Source: CAZDYP01 sp964509505 (GTDB taxonomy: Bacteria > Chloroflexota > Anaerolineae > JACRMK01). Taken from it: a DNA stretch of 33,874 nt. The notes under the pieces are model-generated. The model searched no databases. It was not told where the DNA came from and was given only the letters and a program-made list of their open reading frames with translations. Each line of letters begins with the position of its first letter. Position 1 is the first letter of the stretch. Of this stretch, positions 22,846-29,089 are shown in pieces. The stretch is from positions 1 to 33,874 of the forward strand of contig CAZDYP010000035.1 of the NCBI GenBank assembly GCA_964509505.1, in the 5' to 3' direction. A program made the position numbers and the translations under genes.

Positions 22846-22873
22846 GTAGATTTCAGATTGTAGATTGCAAATT
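22846..22873 (+). repeat. Heptamer array in the rpoB leader
   Basis: TGTAGAT, TTCAGAT, TGTAGAT, TGCAAAT units, the same family as at 14517-14583, directly before the hairpin series. Confidence 0.65.
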
Positions 22874-22887
22874 GACGCTGGTGATTT

Positions 22888-23023
22888 ATGTATTCCTCTC
22901 AGGGGACATTCTGCTATTTGCGCATCCCCGCGAGGGGATGTTCTGCCATTGGCTATTTGCTATCTGCACATCTCCTTAAGGGGATATCTGCTCTCAGCCA
23001 TTTGCGCGTCCCTCTCAAGGGAC
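22888..23023 (+). promoter_or_regulatory. Four tandem hairpins in the rpoB 5' leader
   Basis: Four hairpins share the form pyrimidine arm, short loop, GGGGA-type arm. They lie at 22888-22909 (ATGT and TTCC with GGGGACAT), 22923-22940 (CATCCCC, loop GCGA, GGGGATG), 22970-22985 (ATCTCC, loop TTAA, GGGGAT) and 23008-23023 (GTCCCT, loop CTCA, AGGGAC). The linkers repeat the words TTCTGC and ATTTGC. The last hairpin ends 3 nt before the GAGGAGGT ribosome-binding site (23027-23034). Conserved shape with changing sequence, including compensating base changes between copies, suggests an RNA regulatory element. Confidence 0.72.
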
Positions 23024-23042
23024 ATAGAGGAGGTGCCACTAA

Positions 23043-26000
23043 ATGTCTAATGGTTCGTTGAATGGTGTAATATCAACTAAATCGTATGCTCGCATTTCTG
23101 ATGTGCATCCGTTGCCGACGCTCATCGAGGTGCAACTGGAATCGTTCGAATGGTTCCGCAAAGAAGGGCTGCGCGAGCTCTTCGACGAAATCTCGCCGAT
23201 TACCAGCTTCAATAAAAATTTGGAATTGTATTTTCTCGACTATCGTTTCGATGAGCCGAAGTATTCGGAGAGTGAGTGCCGCATCCGTGACATGACCTAT
23301 GCCGCGCCTATTTGGGTCAATGTGCGCTTGCTCAACAAAGACACGGGTGAAGTGCAAGAGCAAGAAGTGTTCATGGGCGACTTCCCACTCATGACGAAGA
23401 ATGGCACATTTGTCGTCAATGGCGCGGAGCGCGTCGTTGTCTCGCAGCTCATTCGCTCGCCGGGCGTCTATTTTCAAGGCGATGAAGATCGCGCAACTGG
23501 GCGCTTCCTAGCGACAGCAAAGCTCATTCCGAGCCGTGGCGCATGGCTCGAATTTGAAACCTCCAAGCGCGATGTGGTGTCCGTCAAGGTTGATCGCAAG
23601 CGCAAAATTCCTGCGACGGTGTTGTTGCGCGCGATTGGCTTTGGCACGGATGAGGAGCTGCTGGCGGCTTTTGCCGAGGTGGATACGGCGCCTGATCATC
23701 CATACATTCAATCCACCATTGAACGCGATCCTGTGAAAGGCATGGACGATGCGCTCTTGGAGTTCTATCGCAAGCTGCGCCCCGGCGACCCGCCGACACT
23801 TGAGAATGCGAAGACGTTCATGCAGCAATTGTTGTTCAGCCCCCGTCGCTACGATCTCGGCAAGGTGGGACGCTATAAGCTCAACAAGCGCTTGGGGCTG
23901 TCTACGTCGCTCGAATTGCGCGTGCTGACCAAAGAGGATTTGCACAAAGTCATTGCAACGATGATTCGCGTGAACAATGGCATCGAGCATCCTGATGATA
24001 TTGACCACCTCGGCAATCGTCGCCTCAAGACGGTGGGCGAACTGATTCAAAACCAGCTGCGCATTGGCTTGTTGCGTATGGAACGTGTGGTGCGCGAACG
24101 CATGTCCATCCGCGACCCAGAACAAGTTGCGCCTGCGTTGTTGGTGAACATTCGCCCGGTTGTCGCTGCGATTCGTGAGTTCTTCGGCGGCTCGCAGTTG
24201 TCACAGTTTATGCAGCAGACGAACCCCCTCGATGAGCTCACGCACAAGCGTCGTCTCTCGGCCCTAGGCCCTGGTGGTTTGCGCCGTGAGCGCGCGGGTT
24301 TCGACGTGCGTGACGTGCATCATTCACACTATGGGCGCATTTGTCCCATTGAAACCCCTGAAGGTCCCAACATTGGTCTCATTGGTTCGCTCGCTACGTA
24401 TGCGGAGGTCAACGAGTTCGGTTTCATCGAGACGCCCTATCGGCGCATTCTCAAGAGTGTGAAGAACGATGGCAAAGCGCTCATTGGTTATCGCTTGTTT
24501 GAGAAGGTGTCTGATGATGCACAGGGCGGCTATACGTTGGCAGATGCGGGCACAGAAATTGATGCGAACTTGGCAAAGCGATTGGCGCGGCTAGCGTTAG
24601 ACGAAATCAAAATCGTGCCTGTCGTGAGCAAAGAGGTTGAACATCTTAGCGCCGACGAAGAAGAGCATTACATCATTGCCCAGGCGAATGCGCCACTCAC
24701 CGAGCGCGGCGAGTTCGTCGAGTCACGTATCTCGTGTCGGCGGGGTGCGGAGTTTGTCGAGGAAACACCCGATAAGATTGACTTTATGGATGTGTCGCCA
24801 AAGCAGATCGTGTCCGTGTCGGCGGCGCTGATTCCATTCTTGGAACATGATGACGCGAACCGTGCGTTGATGGGGTCGAACATGCAGCGCCAGGCGGTGC
24901 CATTGCTCAAGCCCGAAGCGCCGATTGTGGGCACGGGCATGGAGCGTGTGGCGGCGACAGATTCGGGGCAGGTCATTATCGCAGAAGAAGCGGGCGAAGT
25001 AATTAGCGTGACGGGGCGCACGATCAAAGTGAAATCGGGCAAGACCGTGCACTCCTATGATCTGCGTCGCTTCAGTCGCTCGAATCAAAGCACCTGCATT
25101 GACCAGCGCCCTATTGTTTCAAAAGGGCAAATGGTTCAGAAGGGGCAGCCGCTCGCGGATTCTTCGTCAACTCAAAATGGTGAGCTGGCGTTAGGGCAGA
25201 ACATTCTCGTCGCGTTCCTGTCGTGGGAGGGAGGTAACTTTGAGGATGCGATGCTCGTCAGCGAAGAAGTGGTGCGCGCCGATAAGTTCTCTTCGATTCA
25301 TATTGAGAAGCACGAAATCGAGGCGCGCGACACGAAGTTGGGGCCCGAGGAAATCACGCGCGATATTCCGAACGTTGGTGAAGATGCGCTCAAAGATTTG
25401 GATGAAGAGGGTATTATCCGCATCGGCGCGGATGTAGGGCCTGGCGATATTCTTGTGGGCAAAATTACGCCGAAGGGCGAGACCGAATTGACGCCTGAAG
25501 AAAAATTGTTGCGCGCTATCTTTGGCGAGAAGGCGCGCGAAGTGAAGGACTCGTCGTTGCGTTTGCCGCATGGCGAAAAGGGCAAGGTCGTTGACATCAA
25601 AATTTTCACGCGCGACGAACATCCCGATATGGCGGCGGGCGTGGACAAGCTCGTGCGTATCTCGATTGCGCAGCGTCGTAAGGTGACTGAAGGTGACAAG
25701 ATGGCTGGGCGACATGGCAACAAGGGTGTCATCAGTCGCATCGTGCCTATCGAGGATATGCCGTATCTGGAAGATGGCACACCTATTCAAATCATCTTGA
25801 ACCCGCTGGGCGTGCCAGGGCGCATGAATATCGGACAAATCCTTGAAGCGCATCTGGGATGGGCAGCTGATCGCATCGGCTTTCGGGCGATTTCACCGGT
25901 GTTTGACGGAGCGCGCGAGGTGCAAATCGAGGGCGAACTGGCGCGGGCGTGGTTAATGGAGCGGGCGTGGAAAGAATGTATGGAGCGCGCGTGGGAGTGG

Positions 26001-26855
26001 TTGCGCGACGAAGAGCGTGACACGGAATCATTGGCGGATGATCATGCAGTCCGCATGGAATATCTCAAACACTTACGCAAAGAAGATCGCTCTTTGAGCC
26101 TTGCTTCATACCACGAGAGTCGTCGCACGTATCTGGCACATTGGCTTGCTGACAAAGGCTTCAATCCTGAAGAAATCATCGTCACTGACGAAGAGATTCG
26201 CAGCCCAGAGGAACGCAGCCGTTTGGCAGAGAAGGCGACAGATGTGTGTTTGCGCTTGTGGTGCGGCGATCATGGACACAAAGTAAGTGCACATGGCGAT
26301 GCGCGGCAAGAAGCGGAGAAGATTAGCCGTGAGGTGGGTTGGCCCCTACCCACCTCGGGCAAGACGGTTTTGTATGACGGACACACAGGGCAACCGTATG
26401 ATCATCCTGTGACAGTGGGCGTGGTGCAGATCATGAAGCTAGCGCACTTGGTCGAAGATAAGGTTCACGCGCGCTCGACGGGGCCCTATTCGTTAGTGAC
26501 ACAACAGCCATTGGGAGGTAAGGCGCAATTCGGCGGTCAGCGTTTTGGCGAAATGGAAGTATGGGCGCTCGAAGCATACGGCGCGGCGCATACCTTGCAA
26601 GAGATGTTGACCGTGAAATCGGATGATGTAGTGGGGCGCGTGAAGACGTACGAAGCTATTGTCAAGGGTGAACCGATTGAGGAGCCTGGGATTCCCGAAT
26701 CGTTCCGTGTGTTGGTCAAAGAGTTACAGTCGCTAGGCTTGGCGGTCGAAGTGTATGATAAAGAAGGCAGCGCCATGCAGTTTGGCAAGGAGCAAGAGGA
26801 AAAAACGCCGCCTAAGATGACGTTGGGGATGGGCTATCCTGATATGCCGGCGTAG
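23043..26855 (+). CDS. rpoB: DNA-directed RNA polymerase subunit beta
   Basis: This 1270-residue beta subunit is full length. Recognisable stretches include the rifampicin region GSQLSQFMQQTNPLDELTHK followed by RRLSALGPGG, and CPIETPEGPNIGLIGSL. Later come GRHGNKGVIS and the C-terminal SLVTQQPLGGKAQFGGQRFGEME. Residue 391 is Gln where E. coli has Asp516, a rifampicin-contact position. Between about residues 970 and 1095 there is an insertion with many Trp, Arg and Glu (AWKECMERAWEWLRDEE and onward). It lies where bacterial beta subunits differ most between phyla. ATG 23043 follows GAGGAGGT. rpoC does not follow. A terminator and the convergent msrA gene do. rplJ/rplL are not upstream. Confidence 0.98.
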   Translation: MSNGSLNGVISTKSYARISDVHPLPTLIEVQLESFEWFRKEGLRELFDEISPITSFNKNLELYFLDYRFDEPKYSESECRIRDMTYAAPIWVNVRLLNKDTGEVQEQEVFMGDFPLMTKNGTFVVNGAERVVVSQLIRSPGVYFQGDEDRATGRFLATAKLIPSRGAWLEFETSKRDVVSVKVDRKRKIPATVLLRAIGFGTDEELLAAFAEVDTAPDHPYIQSTIERDPVKGMDDALLEFYRKLRPGDPPTLENAKTFMQQLLFSPRRYDLGKVGRYKLNKRLGLSTSLELRVLTKEDLHKVIATMIRVNNGIEHPDDIDHLGNRRLKTVGELIQNQLRIGLLRMERVVRERMSIRDPEQVAPALLVNIRPVVAAIREFFGGSQLSQFMQQTNPLDELTHKRRLSALGPGGLRRERAGFDVRDVHHSHYGRICPIETPEGPNIGLIGSLATYAEVNEFGFIETPYRRILKSVKNDGKALIGYRLFEKVSDDAQGGYTLADAGTEIDANLAKRLARLALDEIKIVPVVSKEVEHLSADEEEHYIIAQANAPLTERGEFVESRISCRRGAEFVEETPDKIDFMDVSPKQIVSVSAALIPFLEHDDANRALMGSNMQRQAVPLLKPEAPIVGTGMERVAATDSGQVIIAEEAGEVISVTGRTIKVKSGKTVHSYDLRRFSRSNQSTCIDQRPIVSKGQMVQKGQPLADSSSTQNGELALGQNILVAFLSWEGGNFEDAMLVSEEVVRADKFSSIHIEKHEIEARDTKLGPEEITRDIPNVGEDALKDLDEEGIIRIGADVGPGDILVGKITPKGETELTPEEKLLRAIFGEKAREVKDSSLRLPHGEKGKVVDIKIFTRDEHPDMAAGVDKLVRISIAQRRKVTEGDKMAGRHGNKGVISRIVPIEDMPYLEDGTPIQIILNPLGVPGRMNIGQILEAHLGWAADRIGFRAISPVFDGAREVQIEGELARAWLMERAWKECMERAWEWLRDEERDTESLADDHAVRMEYLKHLRKEDRSLSLASYHESRRTYLAHWLADKGFNPEEIIVTDEEIRSPEERSRLAEKATDVCLRLWCGDHGHKVSAHGDARQEAEKISREVGWPLPTSGKTVLYDGHTGQPYDHPVTVGVVQIMKLAHLVEDKVHARSTGPYSLVTQQPLGGKAQFGGQRFGEMEVWALEAYGAAHTLQEMLTVKSDDVVGRVKTYEAIVKGEPIEEPGIPESFRVLVKELQSLGLAVEVYDKEGSAMQFGKEQEEKTPPKMTLGMGYPDMPA

Positions 26856-26877
26856 TCGCTTGGTTGTGGGGTGAGGT

Positions 26878-26931
26878 AGTCGCGTGGTCGCATCATCTCT
26901 TTAGGCTATGTGATGAGGCGACCACGCGACT
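26878..26931. terminator. Long inverted repeat between convergent rpoB and msrA
   Basis: A 14-bp stem (AGTCGCGTGGTCGC with its complement) extends through a 2-nt bulge to ATCA/TGAT and closes a loop of about 15 nt. It sits between convergent stop codons at 26855 and 26938 and should terminate both transcripts. The left side is built of octamers like TAGTCGCT, the complement of the CGACTA family at 4450-4513. Confidence 0.75.
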
Positions 26932-26937
26932 CGCCAG

Positions 26938-27489
26938 CTACTTCTTCAAGCGCTCTACAAACATCTTCCGAAACTTTGCCACCTTTGGCTCGATGATGAC
27001 GCGGCAGTAGGGTTGGTTGCGGTTGTGGACGAAGTATTCTTGGTGGTAGTTCTCTGCAACATAGAAGGCGTTGAATGGAGTGATTTCGGTCACGATGCGA
27101 TTGGACCAAAGTCGTTTGGCAGTGAGGTCGGCGATGACTTGCTTGGCAATTGCTTTTTGTGTCGGTGAGTGATAGAAAATCGCTGAACGATATTGCGGTC
27201 CAACGTCGTTGCCTTGGCGGTTGAGCGTCGTCGGGTCGTGGATGGTGAAGAACACTTCCAAGATTTCTTTGAACGAAATGACCTCTGGGGCAAAGGTGAG
27301 CTGGACTACTTCGGCGTGACCTGTTACGCCGTCGCAAACCTCGCGGTAGGATGGGTTGGCGACATGCCCACCTGAATAACCCGATTCGACGCTTTCGATG
27401 CCTTTCAGCTCGTCAAAGACGGCTTCGAGACACCAGAAACAACCACCACCAAGCGTGGCGAGCTCTTTGGAATTAGAGGACTGAGACAT
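26938..27489 (-). CDS. msrA: Peptide-methionine (S)-S-oxide reductase
   Basis: This 183-residue enzyme has the catalytic motif GGGCFWCLEAVF, with the nucleophilic Cys in GCFWC. Other MsrA landmarks are VESGYSGGHVANPSYREVCDG (cut here), HAEVVQLTF, FFTIHDPTT, GNDVGPQYRSAIFY and AENYHQEYF. It reduces methionine-S-sulfoxide in proteins and free form, using thioredoxin. ATG 27489 follows GGAG at 27497-27494. It is transcribed convergently with rpoB and divergently from rpsL, so it interrupts the usual rpoB-rpoC-rpsL neighbourhood. No msrB is adjacent. A TATAAT on its strand near 27606-27611 may belong to its promoter, but the -35 is weak. Confidence 0.95.
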   Translation of the reverse strand: MSQSSNSKELATLGGGCFWCLEAVFDELKGIESVESGYSGGHVANPSYREVCDGVTGHAEVVQLTFAPEVISFKEILEVFFTIHDPTTLNRQGNDVGPQYRSAIFYHSPTQKAIAKQVIADLTAKRLWSNRIVTEITPFNAFYVAENYHQEYFVHNRNQPYCRVIIEPKVAKFRKMFVERLKK

Positions 27490-27760
27490 GAGTATGCTCC
27501 AAGATAGGATTGGGAAAAAGCAACTGAAAGTCGCCCCTTATGGATTTTCAGCCGAGTGCTTTCGATATAATGAATCCAACCAATTGGCTGAAAGTTACAA
27601 GACGTGATTATACCGCAAGATTTTCTATCTGAAATCTAACCAAAAATTTTTCTGGGCATGTTGAAACGGCTCAGAGGGCGTCCAGCCGATACGAAAAAAA
27701 CCTCGATAAAACTGTGTCGAAATTACAGCGGTGGTGTTGGACATCTGCCTTTGACCTTAT
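27490..27760. other. Divergent spacer between msrA and the rpsL promoter
   Basis: I see no gene. An 8-bp inverted repeat TTTCAGCC (27546-27553) and GGCTGAAA (27586-27593) flanks a TATAAT (27566-27571, plus strand). The word CTGAAAGT also occurs near 27525. It could be an operator, a leader hairpin of msrA, or chance. Confidence 0.4.
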
Positions 27761-27789
27761 TTGACACAAAAAACAAATGCTATTAGAAT
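27761..27789 (+). promoter_or_regulatory. Strong sigma70-type promoter for the rpsL operon
   Basis: TTGACA (27761-27766), a 17-nt spacer, then TAGAAT (27784-27789), eleven of twelve consensus bases. Transcription would start near 27796, giving a leader of about 88 nt. Confidence 0.8.
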
Positions 27790-27818
27790 CGCAACCCGCT
27801 TGTGGGAAGTAAAACATC

Positions 27819-27852
27819 TCAAATCATTTAGCCCTACCAATAGGGCTATTTG
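27819..27852 (+). promoter_or_regulatory. Hairpin in the rpsL leader
   Basis: AGCCCTA (27830-27836) pairs with TAGGGCT (27841-27847) around the loop CCAA. CAAAT upstream can pair with ATTTG downstream across a one-sided internal loop. It lies 20 nt before the ribosome-binding site. Confidence 0.6.
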
Positions 27853-27883
27853 AATGTTGGACGGTATCAAGTGGAGGAATTCG

Positions 27884-28318
27884 TTGCCGACGATCAATCA
27901 GTTGGTTCGTAAGGGCCGCAAAAATAAATCCGAAAAATCGAAAGCGCCAGCCTTGAGTTGGACATTCAACGCGCACACCAATCGGCGCACGTGGCGTGAG
28001 AAGGGCGCACCCCAGAAGCGCGGAGTTTGCACGCTCGTTAGAACGATGACCCCCAAGAAGCCCAATTCGGCGTTGCGGAAAATCGCCCGCGTGCGTTTGA
28101 GCAATGGCATGGAGGTCACCGCCTACATTCCGGGGGAAGGTCATAGTCTGCAAGAACACTCGGTCGTGTTGATTCGTGGCGGGCGCGTGAAAGACTTGCC
28201 AGGCGTGCGCTATCATATCGTGCGCGGAACGCTCGACACGACAGGCGTGGAGAAGCGACGGCGAGGCCGCTCCAAGTATGGCACGAAGACGCCGAAGAAG
28301 GAAGCGGTCGCTGCGTAG
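27884..28318 (+). CDS. rpsL: 30S ribosomal protein S12
   Basis: This 144-residue S12 starts at TTG 27884, giving LPTINQLVRKGRK in place of the usual MPTINQLVRKGR. GGAGG at 27873-27877 sits 6 nt before this TTG, which decides the start. The in-frame ATG at 27854 would add ten foreign residues. Conserved stretches are PQKRGVC, TMTPKKPNSALRK, EGHSLQEHSVVLIRGGRVKDLPGVRYH and SKYGTK. The Lys residues linked to streptomycin resistance are unchanged. A spacer of about 15 residues before PQKRGVC is the long form also found in Bacillus. S12 is in the decoding centre of the small subunit. Its promoter is at 27761-27789. Confidence 0.97.
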   Translation: MPTINQLVRKGRKNKSEKSKAPALSWTFNAHTNRRTWREKGAPQKRGVCTLVRTMTPKKPNSALRKIARVRLSNGMEVTAYIPGEGHSLQEHSVVLIRGGRVKDLPGVRYHIVRGTLDTTGVEKRRRGRSKYGTKTPKKEAVAA

Positions 28319-28333
28319 TACCTATTGCATGGT

Positions 28334-28362
28334 TTGACAAGCTCGCCAGCAATGTTCATAAA
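28334..28362 (+). promoter_or_regulatory. Possible internal promoter for rpsG-fusA
   Basis: A perfect TTGACA (28334-28339) stands 17 nt before CATAAA (28357-28362), which matches only four of six -10 bases. If used, transcription starts just before the hairpin at 28380. Confidence 0.4.
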
Positions 28363-28379
28363 TTGAATGCCTATAGATG

Positions 28380-28447
28380 ATTCCCTTCGAGCTGTGGAGT
28401 AGCACAGTAGGTTAGTAGGGAAGCGCCAGACTCGAAGGGAATTTTTT
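28380..28447 (+). terminator. Terminator-like attenuator in the rpsL-rpsG spacer
   Basis: A perfect 12-bp stem ATTCCCTTCGAG (28380-28391) with CTCGAAGGGAAT (28431-28442) is followed by six T (28442-28447). Its 39-nt interior holds a second hairpin, CTGTG (28392-28396) with CACAG (28403-28407). A further small hairpin TGTCC/GGACA lies just before the rpsG ribosome-binding site. Since rpsG has no room for a promoter after it, read-through must be needed, so regulation by attenuation is plausible. In E. coli the S12-S7 spacer is the S7 autoregulation target. Confidence 0.68.
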
Positions 28448-28486
28448 GCGCTTTTTCAAGTGTCCGATGGGGACAGGAGTTAGCAA

Positions 28487-28957
28487 ATGCCACGTAAAGG
28501 GTATAAGAAAAATCTATTTATCCAGCCAGACGCAAAATATAAGAGTGAGACCATCACACGCTTTGTCAATCGTCTCATGTTGAATGGCAAAAAGAGCGTG
28601 GCCATGAACATTGTTTATGATGCGATCACGATTATCGAAGGTCGTGCCAAGAAAAATGGCTTCGACGTCTTCGAGCAGGCGCTCAAGAATGCGAGCCCAA
28701 CGATTGAAGTGCGTCCACGGCGTGTGGGCGGCGCGACGTACCAAGTGCCGATGGAGATTCGCGGTGAGCGGCGCAACGCGCTGGCAATGCGTTGGCTGAT
28801 TCAGGCGGCGCGCGCGCGCCCCGGCAAATCCATGGCAGACAAGCTGGCGAATGAATTGATGGACGCTGCGCAAAATACAGGCACGACGATTAAGAAGAAG
28901 GAAGACACAACGCGTATGGCAGAAGCCAATCGGGCTTTTGCGCATTTTAGATGGTAA
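28487..28957 (+). CDS. rpsG: 30S ribosomal protein S7
   Basis: This 156-residue S7 is of normal bacterial length. It begins MPRKGYKKNLFIQPDAKY, close to the usual MPRRG start. It contains the typical FVNRLMLNGKKSVAMNIVYDA, NASPTIEVRPRRVGGATYQVP and RWLIQAARARPGKSMADKLANEL, and ends ANRAFAHFRW. S7 binds the 3' major domain of 16S rRNA and starts assembly of the head of the small subunit. In E. coli it also represses its own operon. The ATG at 28487 follows AGGAG. It sits between rpsL and fusA as in the classical str operon, with a structured spacer on each side. Confidence 0.98.
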   Translation: MPRKGYKKNLFIQPDAKYKSETITRFVNRLMLNGKKSVAMNIVYDAITIIEGRAKKNGFDVFEQALKNASPTIEVRPRRVGGATYQVPMEIRGERRNALAMRWLIQAARARPGKSMADKLANELMDAAQNTGTTIKKKEDTTRMAEANRAFAHFRW

Positions 28958-29036
28958 GCGGTTATTATTTAGTCAGTAGTGCAGCTTGAACTCGCGCTCG
29001 CACAGAGCGCATCAGAATCAACAGGAGCTGACGTTT

Positions 29037-29072
29037 CGTGAGTGTGTGCGGTTGTGCCGCAAACTACTCACG
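29037..29072 (+). promoter_or_regulatory. Two-stem hairpin directly upstream of fusA
   Basis: CGTGAGT (29037-29043) pairs with ACTCACG (29066-29072) and encloses TGCGG (29047-29051) paired with CCGCA (29057-29061). It ends 17 nt before the fusA ATG, so it may affect initiation of EF-G translation. Confidence 0.6.
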
Positions 29073-29089
29073 CGGAAGAAAGTAGTCGC

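Noticed and set aside
22888..23023. A CRISPR-like repeat array before rpoB.
   Set aside because: The repeated parts are diverged hairpins with short repetitive linkers, not near-identical repeats with unique spacers, and no cas genes are present.
22888..23034. CsrA binding sites, because of the repeated GGA words.
   Set aside because: GGA lies in stem arms rather than loops and it is unknown whether this organism has CsrA. Kept only as one possible reading.
28369..28447. A tRNA or T-box element in the rpsL-rpsG spacer.
   Set aside because: No T-loop GTTCRA in the right context, no acceptor stem, and no T-box sequence. It fits a terminator-like hairpin better.
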